Origin: Desulfoscipio geothermicus DSM 3669
GTDB lineage: Bacteria > Bacillota > Desulfotomaculia > Desulfotomaculales > Desulfallaceae
DNA: 64,000 nt
Direction: 5' to 3'
NCBI RefSeq assembly: GCF_900115975.1
Contig: NZ_FOYM01000016.1
Coordinates: 20,871-84,870, forward strand
A program made the position numbers and the translations under genes. Positions 1 to 10,893 of the stretch are shown piece after piece. The first letter of the stretch is position 1; each line of letters starts with the position of its first letter. Below the pieces are notes generated by a model. That model searched no databases, was not told where the DNA came from, and saw only the letters and a list, made by a program, of their open reading frames with translations.

Positions 1-1
1 C

Positions 2-940
2 ACGGCCATGGCGTTTTGCTATTTCCTGGAGGAAAAGGTGGACTATCTGGTGCTGGAAGTGGGGTTGGGCGGCTCCATTGACTCCACCAACGTGGTCGAC
101 CCCATAATTTCCGTAATAACCAACGTGGCCATGGATCACATGGATTACCTTGGTAACACCCTGGTGGAAATCGCCCGGGTTAAAGCGGGGATAATCAAGC
201 CGGGCGTGCCGGTAGTTACCGCGGCCGCCAAGCCCGAGGTGTTGGAAATAATCAAGGAAACCTGCCGGGAAAAAGGGTGCCCGCTGGTTCAGTTGGGCCG
301 GGATGTTCGCTGGGCCTGCGGCGAACACTCGCTGCGCGGGCAATTTTTCGATTATTGCGGCCTGGACCGGAATCTGTCGCAGTTATGGATTCCCTTGATC
401 GGTCGGCACCAGGTCAGCAATGCCGCCACCGCCTTGGCGACGCTGGAGGTTCTGTCCGGTCGGGGAGTGCATTTGCCGGAAAGGGCTTTGCGGGAAGGAT
501 TGCGAAATACGGTGTGGCCCGCGCGGCTGGAACTGATCGGCGACAGCCCGCCTGTATTAATAGACGGGGCGCATAATTACGACGGGGCCCGCAGCCTGCG
601 GCAGGCACTGGATGAATATTTTCCGGAGTATAACGTCATCATGGTGTTGGGTATGCTGGGCGACAAGGAGCGGGCCCGGGTGGTGGCCGAACTGGCGCCC
701 CGTTCCCGGCATGTGGTGATAACCAGGCCCAACAGCCCCCGGGCGGGGGACTGGCAGCAGATGGCCGGAGAAGCGCGCCGCTACGTTGCCCGTGTGGATA
801 CCGTTGAAAATATCGAAAAAGCGGTGCTGGCCGGCATGCAACTGGCCCGGGAAGGCGACCTGGTGTGTGTCACGGGCTCCCTGTATATGGTGGCCGAAGC
901 CCGGGAAGTGGTGCTACGGGCCAACAACCGGCCGGTTTAG
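2..940 (+). CDS. folC: Folylpolyglutamate/dihydrofolate synthase, 5' truncated
   Basis: The C-terminal part of a Mur-ligase-type enzyme that adds glutamate to folates in the cytoplasm. The frame is open to the left edge of the window, so the N-terminal P-loop is missing; the first ATG at 8 is internal. Visible family features are the VLEVGLGGSIDSTNVV segment near the start, the TNVAMDHMDYLG segment, and the DGAHNYDGAR motif in the C-terminal domain. The position ahead of maf-radC-mreBCD matches the Bacillus folC location. Identity is secure; the true start lies outside the window. Confidence 0.93.
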   Translation, partial: TAMAFCYFLEEKVDYLVLEVGLGGSIDSTNVVDPIISVITNVAMDHMDYLGNTLVEIARVKAGIIKPGVPVVTAAAKPEVLEIIKETCREKGCPLVQLGRDVRWACGEHSLRGQFFDYCGLDRNLSQLWIPLIGRHQVSNAATALATLEVLSGRGVHLPERALREGLRNTVWPARLELIGDSPPVLIDGAHNYDGARSLRQALDEYFPEYNVIMVLGMLGDKERARVVAELAPRSRHVVITRPNSPRAGDWQQMAGEARRYVARVDTVENIEKAVLAGMQLAREGDLVCVTGSLYMVAEAREVVLRANNRPV

Positions 941-1117
941 CCCCGGATTGGCATTGGTTCCTATGCAATGATGTGCGTAAAAATGCGTATAATAAACATA
1001 ATGTCTACCACCTGCGGAAAATTTGTTGACGCGACGAACTTTTTGCGTTAGACTTGAACGGAAAAAAGTACCATCCTTGTTTAACGCCAAGTTATCCAAC
1101 GCTGGAGTGAGCAAAAT

Positions 1118-2122
1118 TTGCGAGATATAGCCATTTTAATCATCAGCTTGGGGATTATCCTGATCAGCGCCGGGTTTTTTACCAACGGCGTGGAGTGGTT
1201 GGGTAAAAAAATGAACCTCTCCGAAGGGGCTGTGGGCAGCGTGCTGGCTGCCGTGGGCACTGCATTGCCTGAAACCATCATTCCCCTTATCGCCATATTT
1301 TTCGGAGCCGGTGAAGCGGGCCATGAGATAGGTATCGGAGCCATTCTGGGTGCTCCTTTCATGCTGGGCACCCTGGCGCTTTTCCTGAGCGGGGGGGCGG
1401 TGCTGATGTTCCGCAGCCGGCGCGCGGACAACTACCCCCGCATTGAGCCCGACCCCCACGTATTAAAAAGGGATTTGGGATTTTTTTTGCTGGTGTACAC
1501 CATAGCCATATCCGCCTCCTTTATGAACCAGGCGTTGAAAGTGGCTGTCATTATCGGGCTGATCGGAGCCTACATATATTACGTTTATAAGACTTTTACC
1601 GAAGGGGCCGGATTCAACGAAGAATGTGAAATGGACCCGCTGCTCTTGTGTCGCCGTCATGAGGATCCGCCGTTGTTTATGGTTATATCCCAGGTATTGC
1701 TGGCCTTTGTCGGTATAGTTGCGGGCGCCAAATATTTTGTCGGGGGGATTGAACACCTGTCCTCCAGCCTGGGCGCTTCACCCCTGGTTATTGCGCTGCT
1801 TATAGCACCGATCGCCACAGAAATGCCGGAAAAGTTCAACAGCGTAATCTGGTTGTCACAGCGCAAGGACACCCTGGCCCTGGGCAATATTACCGGAGCC
1901 ATGGTTTTCCAAAGTTCCGTGATTCCGGCCGTGGGTATAGCGCTTACCCCGTGGCAGCTCAATTCGGTGGCTCTTTTAAGCGCTGCGCTGGCCATCTTGT
2001 CTGCGCTGGTGGTCTATATTTTGGTGCGCGTGCGCGGTTACCTGGACAGCCGGGTGATTGTTTGCACCGGCGGGTTGTTTTACGGGGGCTATGTTTACGC
2101 CATTGCCCGGGGGTTGGTTTAA
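1118..2122 (+). CDS. Sodium/calcium exchanger family membrane protein
   Basis: A 334-residue integral membrane protein of the Ca2+/cation antiporter (CaCA) superfamily. Two alpha-repeats face each other: VLAAVGTALPETIIPLIA near residue 43 and LLIAPIATEMPEKFNSVIWL near residue 228. Each carries the acidic residue (E in LPE and E in TEMPE) expected in the ion site. About ten hydrophobic segments are visible. The start is TTG with GGAG upstream. The ion carried cannot be read from sequence. It sits between folC and ridA, a 177-bp gap downstream of folC, so it may have its own promoter. Confidence 0.85.
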   Translation: MRDIAILIISLGIILISAGFFTNGVEWLGKKMNLSEGAVGSVLAAVGTALPETIIPLIAIFFGAGEAGHEIGIGAILGAPFMLGTLALFLSGGAVLMFRSRRADNYPRIEPDPHVLKRDLGFFLLVYTIAISASFMNQALKVAVIIGLIGAYIYYVYKTFTEGAGFNEECEMDPLLLCRRHEDPPLFMVISQVLLAFVGIVAGAKYFVGGIEHLSSSLGASPLVIALLIAPIATEMPEKFNSVIWLSQRKDTLALGNITGAMVFQSSVIPAVGIALTPWQLNSVALLSAALAILSALVVYILVRVRGYLDSRVIVCTGGLFYGGYVYAIARGLV

Positions 2123-2193
2123 TGTACGGGGAACAACCGGCCCCGATTTACTTGGAGGATTTTTCAAGATGATTTTTGGAGGTGCTTGTTTTA

Positions 2194-2658
2194 ATGAAGC
2201 CCGCGGAAAAAATTGCTGCGCTGGGGATCAAGTTGCCGCCGGTGCCGCGCCCGGTGGCGGCTTATGCGCCGGGTGTGCTGGTGGACGGCCTGGTTTATGT
2301 TTCCGGGCAACTGCCCTTTGAAGAAGGGAAGCTGCGTTATGCCGGCAAGGTGGGCGGTGATCTGACGGCGGAAGAGGGGTATGCCGCCGCCCGTATCTGC
2401 GCGGTGAACTGTCTGACCGTGGCTGCCGACCTGGCCGGAGGTATCGACCGTATTGAGCGGGTAGTCAAGGCAACCGGTTATGTTAACAGCGCCCCCGGTT
2501 TTACCGGGCAGCCGGCGGTGATCAACGGGGCATCGGAACTTTTAAAAGAAATTTTCGGCTCCCGGGGCGTGCATGCCCGGGCTGCGGTGGGGGTCGGCGA
2601 ACTGCCCCTGAACGCGGCGGTGGAAGTGGAAATGATTATAAAAGTTTTAACAGATTAA
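2194..2658 (+). CDS. RidA/YjgF family protein
   Basis: A 154-residue protein of the RidA (YjgF/YER057c/UK114) family, whose best-known members hydrolyse reactive enamine/imine intermediates in the cytoplasm. The N-terminal segment GLVYVSGQLPFEEGKL and the later VKATGYVNSAPGF and ARAAVGVGELPLNAAVEVE blocks are typical. The start is set at ATG 2194 because GGAGGTG (2178-2184) lies nine bases upstream; the earlier in-frame TTG at 2176 would place that site inside the gene. This longer subtype carries an N-terminal KPAEKIAALGIKLPP segment. The substrate is not known. Confidence 0.9.
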   Translation: MKPAEKIAALGIKLPPVPRPVAAYAPGVLVDGLVYVSGQLPFEEGKLRYAGKVGGDLTAEEGYAAARICAVNCLTVAADLAGGIDRIERVVKATGYVNSAPGFTGQPAVINGASELLKEIFGSRGVHARAAVGVGELPLNAAVEVEMIIKVLTD

Positions 2659-2753
2659 AATTTTTGCAAAACAGCCATTGGACAAGAAGATATGATACAA
2701 TTATTATGTGTGTTATTAGCCGAGCAGGTACTTACAAGAGTCGGGGTGGTTAA

Positions 2754-3011
2754 ATGAGCAGAGTTCATCGGGGGGGCAAGAGCCCCTGGGTGCTTTTGTT
2801 GTTGTTGCTGGCCGGCGGGCTGGCCGGCAGCGCGCTTTCCGGCACCCTGGCGCAGAGTTTTCCGTTTCTGGCAGCTACCGGCAAAATCGGCCTGCAGCCG
2901 GCAACGCTGAATTTACACTTTATGCAGTTGACCTTCGGGGCAACCGTGGACATGGGACCGGTAACCGCCCTGGGGCTGGTATTGGGTTACCTGATTTATC
3001 GTAAGATTTAA
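2754..3011 (+). CDS. DUF4321 family small membrane protein
   Basis: An 85-residue protein with one hydrophobic helix after a basic N-terminus (residues 11-33) and a second near the C-terminus (LGLVLGYLIYRKI). It resembles the DUF4321 proteins that lie beside maf in many Clostridia. The function is unknown; the position just upstream of maf, radC and mreBCD suggests a link to cell envelope or division genes, by context only. Start ATG with a G-rich site upstream. Confidence 0.75.
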   Translation: MSRVHRGGKSPWVLLLLLLAGGLAGSALSGTLAQSFPFLAATGKIGLQPATLNLHFMQLTFGATVDMGPVTALGLVLGYLIYRKI

Positions 3012-3063
3012 CTTAATTAATCACCAGGTCCACGGTATCTGCGCAATGCTAGGAGGAATGTTC

Positions 3064-3651
3064 TTGCCCACCATATACCTGGCCTCGTCGTCACCCAGGC
3101 GGCGGGATTTGCTGAACCAGATTAACTTGCCTCATATTGTAATCGCCACGGATGTTGACGAAAGCCTACCCGGGGAGATGCCGCCCGCCGAACAGGTAAT
3201 GGAACTTTCCCGGCGCAAAGCCAGGGCTGCGGCCAGGCAACTGGCGGTCGGGGTAATCATTGCCGCCGATACCGTTGTGGTGCTGAATAATGAAGTGCTG
3301 GGCAAACCGGAAAACGAGGCGGATGCGCTGGCCATACTGGAGCGGTTGCAGGGGGCGACCCACGAGGTGTATACCGGCCTGACGGTGCTGGAACTGCCGG
3401 GTGAACGGGTGTTGACTGATTTTGAACGCACAACGGTAAAAATGCGCGAAGCAGACCGTGCGGAATTGATGCGTTATGTGCAAAGCGGCGAGCCGCTGGA
3501 CAAGGCCGGGGCGTACGGTATACAGGGATTGGCGTCTGTATTTGTCGAGGGTATTCGCGGTTGTTACTTTAACGTGGTAGGACTTCCAATTACCAGATTG
3601 GTCTTAATGTTGAAAAAAATGGATATTGACGTTTCCGCGTACTGGAGGTAA
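3064..3651 (+). CDS. maf: Maf family nucleotide pyrophosphatase
   Basis: Maf proteins hydrolyse non-canonical or canonical nucleoside triphosphates and are linked to septum formation arrest. The N-terminal signature IYLASSSPRRRDLL binds the phosphates, and AADTVVVLNNEVLGKP plus DKAGAYGIQG are also family blocks. About 195 residues, the usual size. The start chosen is TTG 3064, six bases after AGGAGGA (3051-3057); the in-frame ATG codons at 3046 and 3058 lie before or too close to that site. The stop codon lies within the SD region of radC, so translation of the two is likely coupled. Confidence 0.93.
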   Translation: MPTIYLASSSPRRRDLLNQINLPHIVIATDVDESLPGEMPPAEQVMELSRRKARAAARQLAVGVIIAADTVVVLNNEVLGKPENEADALAILERLQGATHEVYTGLTVLELPGERVLTDFERTTVKMREADRAELMRYVQSGEPLDKAGAYGIQGLASVFVEGIRGCYFNVVGLPITRLVLMLKKMDIDVSAYWR

Positions 3652-3656
3652 TATTA

Positions 3657-5412
<1,756 letters not shown>

Positions 5413-5433
5413 AAATTAAGGTGTGCATGCCGT

Positions 5434-6291
5434 GTGTCCCGTATGTCAGGTGGTAAGAGATTAATTTTTCTGGCTGTTTTATTGATTGTTATTTTGGTGG
5501 GCCTGCATTATTCCGCGGGTAACGTGGACCGGTTGACGCCCCTGGAATCCGCCTTGCGGGAAACGCTGGCCCCGGTGCAGCGGTTGGCGATGGTTGCCGG
5601 GCGGGAGGTCAGCGGCTTTGTGTCTGCACCGGCCAGGTTGATTAAAGTCTCCCGGCGTAACCAAGCGCTGGAGGAACGTGTTGAAGAGCTGGAGGGGAAG
5701 CTGGCGCAGTACGGGGAGATCAAGGAAGAAAATGCGCGTCTGAAAGAGCTGCTGGCTTTCAAGACCAACCTGGCCTCGCAACTGACCACCGAGGCGGCGG
5801 CGGTGATCGGCCGTACCCCCGGCAACTGGTTTGGCAGTATCATTATTAACAAAGGTGCCAAAGACGGCATTCGTCGCGATATGACAGTTATCACGCCCGC
5901 CGGGCTGGTTGGCCGGGTGATGAGGGTTTCCGACAGCACCGCCGAAGTGTTGCTCATCACTGACCCGCGCAGCGGGGTGGGCGGCCTGGTGCAAGAAACG
6001 CGCGCTCCCGGGATTGTTGAAGGCGTAGCCGGCGGACGGGGAGTTTTGCAAATGGTGCATATACCCAACGACCTGGCGCCTGACAAAGGGCACGGAATCA
6101 TAACATCCGGGTTCGGCAGTGTTTTTCCCAAGGGGATTCCGGTGGGCACCGTTACTGAAGTGCGCCGGGAAAGATCGGGCCTTTTTAAGATGGCGCTGGT
6201 TAAATCAGCCGTGGATTTTAACCGTTTGGAGGAGGTACTGGTAATTACGTCGGTTAATCCGGGCGGGAGCGACAATTCCCGGGGGGGTTAA
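5434..6291 (+). CDS. mreC: Rod-shape protein MreC
   Basis: A 285-residue bitopic protein that connects MreB to penicillin-binding proteins outside the membrane. There is one N-terminal membrane helix (about residues 10-26), then a coiled coil (about 72-105, rich in E, L and K) and a beta-rich domain with the GNWFGSIIINKGAKDGI and ITPAGLVGRV blocks that mark MreC. The start may be GTG 5434 or ATG 5443; the GTG is better spaced from AAGGTG near 5419. It is followed three bases later by mreD. Confidence 0.94.
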   Translation: MSRMSGGKRLIFLAVLLIVILVGLHYSAGNVDRLTPLESALRETLAPVQRLAMVAGREVSGFVSAPARLIKVSRRNQALEERVEELEGKLAQYGEIKEENARLKELLAFKTNLASQLTTEAAAVIGRTPGNWFGSIIINKGAKDGIRRDMTVITPAGLVGRVMRVSDSTAEVLLITDPRSGVGGLVQETRAPGIVEGVAGGRGVLQMVHIPNDLAPDKGHGIITSGFGSVFPKGIPVGTVTEVRRERSGLFKMALVKSAVDFNRLEEVLVITSVNPGGSDNSRGG

Positions 6292-6294
6292 ATA

Positions 6295-6795
6295 TTGCGT
6301 TCACTGTATTTTTTGCTGCTGGTGCTGGGAGCGCTGATCCTGCAGGTTACGGCTTTGCATTTCATTGTGGTGCTCGGCGTTAAACCGGACCTGGTTTTAA
6401 TTCTGGTTATTTTAAACGGCTTCCTCCGGGGTACCCGGGAGGGGGCTTTTTTGGGTTTTGTAGGGGGTATTTTGCAAGATCTGGTGAGCGGCGGGTATTT
6501 TGGCATGCATGCTCTAACGAATATGTTTGCGGGGTATCTGGCCGGCCTGGGCGAAGGCCGTCTTTACCGGGACAACCGGGTTATCGCCGCCGGGCTCAGC
6601 GGTTTTTGCACCCTGGGGGCGCAACTGGTTTATTATTTGTTGCTGGAGCTGGTTGGCGTGCAGGTGCCCGTGTTGACGGCGTTGGTCAGTATTATCATTC
6701 CGCTGGGCGTATACAATGCGCTGGTGGCACTGGTCATCTACGGGTGGTATTATCGCTCTCACCAGCGCGGCATGTTGCGGGGCAGGGAAATTTAA
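6295..6795 (+). CDS. mreD: Rod-shape protein MreD
   Basis: A 166-residue polytopic protein with five or six hydrophobic segments. KPDLVLILVILNGFLRGTREG and FVGGILQDLVSG match the conserved first loop of MreD. It works with MreC and MreB in the elongation complex. Start TTG 6295 directly after the mreC stop, so the two genes are tightly coupled; mrdA follows after 17 bases. Confidence 0.92.
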   Translation: MRSLYFLLLVLGALILQVTALHFIVVLGVKPDLVLILVILNGFLRGTREGAFLGFVGGILQDLVSGGYFGMHALTNMFAGYLAGLGEGRLYRDNRVIAAGLSGFCTLGAQLVYYLLLELVGVQVPVLTALVSIIIPLGVYNALVALVIYGWYYRSHQRGMLRGREI

Positions 6796-6812
6796 ATTGA
6801 AAGGGCGGCAGA

Positions 6813-9650
6813 ATGAAACGAAAACTGGTTGAATATAAAATGAAATTCGTGCTGGGCGCGGTAATGCTGGTGCTGTTGGTGCTGCTGGCCAAAATATCCT
6901 ACCTGCAGCTGGTGCAGACCGAAGAATACCGTACCATGGCCCGGAACAACTATATCCGTATTGTGCCGGTTTTTGCCCCGCGGGGGGAAATATTTGACCG
7001 GGACGGGGAAAAAATTGTCACTAACCGGCCTATTTACACCGTATCCATCAACGATTTGAACTTACAGGGCACCGCTTACCACCTCTACCTGGACCGTACC
7101 GGAGCCGACGCCGTGCGTATGGCCGATACTCTGGCCTGGATACTGGCCGGCGATGAGGAAGCGGTATTATATTTCGAGCAAATAAGTGACCAGGAGTTGG
7201 TGATTGGTGATAATTTCACCGAGGCTGAAGCCTATACGGTTAAAAAGAAATTTATCGAGGAAACTATCAAGGACCGCATAAGCGGCAACAAAGTCAAACT
7301 GGAAACAGGCAAACCCCTGGAAATAGCTGTGGCTTATCATCCAGAAACGGTCAAAACTTTGCGCCGGCAGGACCTGGCCTCCTTTGGCGTGAGGATGGAA
7401 AAGGAAACGGATGAACTGAGCAAGCTGGTGGCTATGCTGTTTGATGCGGGCGTATTTGAAGATGAAACCCCTTACGAGGTGGAATCACGGGTGCGGCAAA
7501 ACATCCGGGACAAGAAATGGTACAGGCCCTATGAGCCGGTGCTGGTGGCGGAAGATATTCCGCCCCAGATGGTGGTGGCATTGCGTGAAAAGCAAATGGA
7601 CCTGCCCGGAGTGGTGGTTGATATCAAGCCTACCCGGGCCTATCCCCACAAAGAACTGCTCAGCCACGTACTGGGTTACGTGCAGAACATCAATGCCGAG
7701 CAGTACCGGGAGCATAAAGATGAAGGTTATTTAATGAACGACCTGTTCGGGCAAAACGGCCTGGAAAAGGTTTATGAAAAATACCTGCGCGGCGAGCACG
7801 GCGCCCGGCAGGTGGAGGTGGACGCCAGCAGCCGCCCGGTGCGCGATTTGGGCATGAAGCAGCCGGTGCCCGGCAACGATCTGGTGCTGACTGTTGACCT
7901 GGAATTGCAAAAGGCGGCGGAACAGGCGCTGGCGGACGGGGTAAAACGGGCCCAGCAGGCGGGTTACGTTTATTCCAAGGGCGGTGCGGCGGTGGTGATG
8001 GATGTGAACACCGGGGCTGTCCTGGCCATGGCCAGTTACCCGGGGTTTGAGCCGCAGCTTTTTGAAGGGGGGCTGTCCGAAACTCAATACCGGGAGCTGC
8101 AGGAATCAAAGGCGCTGATGAACCGCGCCATCACCGGCTTATATCCCCCGGGGTCAACATTTAAGATGGTGACGGCGGCGGCCATACTGGAAAATAAGGT
8201 CGTGGATCCCGAATATAAAATGCCCGACCCGGGTTATTTCATGTTAGGCAAAGGGCGTTTCCGGGACTGGAAGCCCGGCGGGCACGGTTCGGTTGACCTA
8301 CGTGAGGCCCTGGAAGTTTCGTGTGACACATATTTTTACAAATTCGGGCTGCAGGTCGGGGTAAATGCCATTGCCCATTACGCCCGGGAATTCGGGCTTG
8401 GGGAAAAAACCGGCATTAATTTGCCCGGGGAAATGGGCGGCGCGGTACCTACCCCGCAATACAAATATGATAAGGAAAAGTCTTTCCTGGTTTGGACGCA
8501 TAAAGATTTTGCCCGGGTTCGCGAACTGAATGAAGCAATTGATAATGCTGATACCGAAGAGCAAAAGCAGCAATTAAGGCGCTTGCGGGATAAAGAACTG
8601 GAAAAACAGCTGAAGAAATTCGAGTGGAATTTGAACTGGCATGCCTACGATACGGTGAACATGTCCACCGGACAGGGTTACAATATGTACACGCCGCTGC
8701 AGTTGGCTGCATACGTAACGGCCATAGCCAACGGGGGTATCCTGTATCGCCCTTACCTGGTGGATAAGATTGTTTCCCCGGACGGCAAGGTGGTTAAAGA
8801 ATTCGCGCCCAAAGTCAGGCAAAAGGTGGATATTAAACCGGATAACCTGCAGATTATCCGGGAAGGGATGCACATGGTGACCTTACCGCCGGCCGGCACC
8901 GCGGCTGCGGTTTTTGCCGGGGCCAAGTATACGGCGGCGGCTAAAACGGGTACAGCGGAAAACGAAAAGGGAGAAGGTAACGCCCACGCCCTGTTTGTGT
9001 CCTTCGCGCCCTATGAAAAACCCGAAGTGGCAGTGGCTGTGGTGTTGGAGTACGGCCATTCCGGCAGCGGTTACGCCGGACCCATTGCCCGGCAGATCCT
9101 GGACGCTTACTTTGCCGGGCAGGAACCGGTCGAACCCGGTGACGCGACGGCACAGAAACCGGGTGACGCCACGACCGGCGTGGAAACGCCGGACCGGGCG
9201 GAAACTGAACAGGCTGACAATCCGGTAGATTGGGCGGCTATACCGTCTTTAAACTGGCCGGGCTGGGAGCCGGAACCCGGTCCCGAAACGACCGGCCCGG
9301 CATCCCGGCCGGCGATGCCGGGAGCCGGGGAACACGCGCAGCCGGCCTCGCCGGCACAAACCACAGTACGGCCCGAAGTGCCGGCCGGGCAGTCACGGCG
9401 GGTGGTTGTTCCTGCTGAGCGGCAACCTGCCCCTGCAACTGCTCCCGCGCCCGAGGCGGTACCCGGCCTACCGGTGCAGCAGTCTGAGCCGCAGCAAGCC
9501 CACCCGGCCCCGTCGATACCGGACCGGGTGCCGGAGCAGAACCTGCCGCCGCAAACGCCCGCACCGCTGCAGGGCGCGCAGGAACAACCGGCCCCGCCGC
9601 CGGCCGGGCCGGAAGAACAGGCGGAAAACCGGCAAAATATTGATGAGTAA
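6813..9650 (+). CDS. mrdA: Class B penicillin-binding protein 2 with long Pro/Ala tail
   Basis: A transpeptidase that cross-links peptidoglycan during elongation, anchored by one N-terminal helix (residues 12-30). The pedestal domain is followed by the catalytic motifs: STFK at about residue 449, SCD near 504 in place of SxN, and KTGTAE near 711. A normal PBP2 of this group ends near residue 770. Here about 175 more residues follow, very rich in P, A, E, Q and G and with no cysteine or hydrophobic helix, so probably an extended extracellular tail. Start ATG 6813, 17 bases after mreD. Confidence 0.93.
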   Translation: MKRKLVEYKMKFVLGAVMLVLLVLLAKISYLQLVQTEEYRTMARNNYIRIVPVFAPRGEIFDRDGEKIVTNRPIYTVSINDLNLQGTAYHLYLDRTGADAVRMADTLAWILAGDEEAVLYFEQISDQELVIGDNFTEAEAYTVKKKFIEETIKDRISGNKVKLETGKPLEIAVAYHPETVKTLRRQDLASFGVRMEKETDELSKLVAMLFDAGVFEDETPYEVESRVRQNIRDKKWYRPYEPVLVAEDIPPQMVVALREKQMDLPGVVVDIKPTRAYPHKELLSHVLGYVQNINAEQYREHKDEGYLMNDLFGQNGLEKVYEKYLRGEHGARQVEVDASSRPVRDLGMKQPVPGNDLVLTVDLELQKAAEQALADGVKRAQQAGYVYSKGGAAVVMDVNTGAVLAMASYPGFEPQLFEGGLSETQYRELQESKALMNRAITGLYPPGSTFKMVTAAAILENKVVDPEYKMPDPGYFMLGKGRFRDWKPGGHGSVDLREALEVSCDTYFYKFGLQVGVNAIAHYAREFGLGEKTGINLPGEMGGAVPTPQYKYDKEKSFLVWTHKDFARVRELNEAIDNADTEEQKQQLRRLRDKELEKQLKKFEWNLNWHAYDTVNMSTGQGYNMYTPLQLAAYVTAIANGGILYRPYLVDKIVSPDGKVVKEFAPKVRQKVDIKPDNLQIIREGMHMVTLPPAGTAAAVFAGAKYTAAAKTGTAENEKGEGNAHALFVSFAPYEKPEVAVAVVLEYGHSGSGYAGPIARQILDAYFAGQEPVEPGDATAQKPGDATTGVETPDRAETEQADNPVDWAAIPSLNWPGWEPEPGPETTGPASRPAMPGAGEHAQPASPAQTTVRPEVPAGQSRRVVVPAERQPAPATAPAPEAVPGLPVQQSEPQQAHPAPSIPDRVPEQNLPPQTPAPLQGAQEQPAPPPAGPEEQAENRQNIDE

Positions 9651-9667
9651 GGTTTTGAAACACCAGC

Positions 9668-9696
9668 TTGCATGTATCAAAAATATTTGATACAAT
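9668..9696 (+). promoter_or_regulatory. arsR promoter with overlapping ArsR operator
   Basis: TTGCAT (9668-9673) and TACAAT (9691-9696) are separated by 17 bases. The spacer is almost filled by a perfect inverted repeat, TGTATCAAA (9673-9681) and TTTGATACA (9686-9694), with a 4-base centre. An ArsR repressor bound there would block RNA polymerase. The predicted transcription start falls at about 9703, the arsR ATG itself, and no SD sequence precedes it, so the mRNA may be leaderless. Confidence 0.7.
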
Positions 9697-9702
9697 GACA
9701 AC

Positions 9703-10017
9703 ATGTTGGATGCTGTAAGAATTGCCAAAGCGCTGAGTGATCCGGTAAGGTACCAAATTCTACTGATGCTGGCTCGAAGCCAAAAAGAATGTTGTCCGGT
9801 TCCGGGAGCCCGGGACCAAAGGCCGGGATTGTGCAACTGTGAGATCATGGCTGAGTTGGGCCTTATCCAATCCCGCGTGTCATATCATATGAAAGAGCTG
9901 GCGGAGGCGGGCTTGGTTACCGAAGAGCCCAGGGGCAAATGGAAGATGTACTATATCAATCAAAAAACTTTAACTGGTTTCACCCAGCTGTTGAAGTCAG
10001 ATTTTAATCTTAAATAA
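9703..10017 (+). CDS. arsR: ArsR family metalloregulator
   Basis: A 104-residue winged-helix repressor. The N-terminal AKALSDPVRYQILLMLA block and the recognition region GLIQSRVSYHMKELAEAGLV are typical. Cysteines lie at CC (residues 28-29, in KECCPVPGARD) and in GLCNC (about residue 45), suggesting an As(III)/Sb(III)-type thiol sensor, though the spacing differs from the classic CVC motif. It lies 51 bases upstream of arsM and behind a palindromic operator, so it probably represses itself and arsM until arsenite binds. Confidence 0.88.
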   Translation: MLDAVRIAKALSDPVRYQILLMLARSQKECCPVPGARDQRPGLCNCEIMAELGLIQSRVSYHMKELAEAGLVTEEPRGKWKMYYINQKTLTGFTQLLKSDFNLK

Positions 10018-10034
10018 TTTTTTTTATAATTACA

Positions 10035-10052
10035 AATCAAAAAAAATTGATA
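10035..10052 (+). promoter_or_regulatory. Imperfect inverted repeat before arsM, possible second operator
   Basis: ATCAA (10036-10040) and TTGAT (10047-10051) flank six A residues in the arsR-arsM gap. The half-sites match the inner part of the upstream arsR operator (TATCAAA/TTTGATA). It could be a weak second ArsR site, or chance in an A-rich stretch. Confidence 0.35.
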
Positions 10053-10068
10053 TGAACGGAGGTAGAAA

Positions 10069-10893
10069 ATGAAAGAAAATATTCGGGAAGTAGTCAGGCA
10101 AAAATACGCCCGGGCCATTACCGGGAAAAGCAGTTGCTGCGGGGGGAACAGCTGCTGCGGGGGCGGCTCGGAGCAGGTTGACATGATTACGGGTGACCTG
10201 TACAGTGCCGGTGAAATTGACGGCCTGCCCCGGGATATGGTGGCGACTTCCTTTGGCTGCGGCAACCCCACGGCACTGGCTGAGCTGCGTCCCGGTGAAG
10301 TAGTGCTGGATTTGGGCAGCGGGGCGGGGTTGGACGTGCTGCTGTCGGCCCGCCGGGTCGGCCCTGGCGGCAAGGCTTACGGGCTGGACATGACCGGAGA
10401 AATGCTGGAACGGGCCAGAGCCAACCAGAAGCGGGCCGGAATCAACAATGTGGAATTTCTGCAGGGACATATCGAGTCCATACCCCTGCCTGGCGAGAGC
10501 GTGGATGTGATTATTTCCAATTGCGTCATAAACCTGTCCGCCGATAAAGACCGGGTTTTGAGGGAAGCGTACCGGGTATTGAAACCGGGCGGCAGGTTTG
10601 CAGTATCAGATATTGTACTTACAAGGGAACTGCCTCTTAAAGTGCGGCAGGATTTGCTGGCCTGGGCCGGGTGTGTCGCGGGTGCTTTGCGGGAAGAGGA
10701 ATACCGTGACAAGCTTGCTAGTGCCGGTTTCAAAGAAGTAGATGTGCAGGTGACCAGAGTTTATGATTTTAACAGCCCCGGGGCGGAGAATATTTTACCC
10801 GGTTTATCCGAGCCCGAGCTCCGCGAATTGAACGGTGCTGTTGTCAGTGCCTTCATACGCGCCCGAAAGCCGGTTATGAACCCGTCAACATGA
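10069..10893 (+). CDS. arsM: Arsenite S-adenosylmethionine methyltransferase
   Basis: A 274-residue cytoplasmic enzyme that methylates arsenite. Motif I of the SAM fold is [20 protein letters not shown]. Three cysteines expected to bind As(III) are present, in SFGCG (about residue 64), SNCVINLS (about 147) and WAGCVAGAL (about 203). The N-terminus also has two CCGG clusters (residues 23-33), seen in some ArsM proteins and possibly metal-binding. ATG start with GGAGG seven bases upstream. Probably cotranscribed with arsR. The last codons lie inside a long hairpin. Confidence 0.93.
   Translation: MKENIREVVRQKYARAITGKSSCCGGNSCCGGGSEQVDMITGDLYSAGEIDGLPRDMVATSFGCGNPTALAELRPGEVVLDLGSGAGLDVLLSARRVGPGGKAYGLDMTGEMLERARANQKRAGINNVEFLQGHIESIPLPGESVDVIISNCVINLSADKDRVLREAYRVLKPGGRFAVSDIVLTRELPLKVRQDLLAWAGCVAGALREEEYRDKLASAGFKEVDVQVTRVYDFNSPGAENILPGLSEPELRELNGAVVSAFIRARKPVMNPST

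Noticed and set aside
9107..9848. Long minus-strand frames opposite the PBP2 tail
   Set aside because: GC-rich low-complexity DNA opens several antisense frames; they are Ala/Gly/Pro/Arg-rich and lack start signals.
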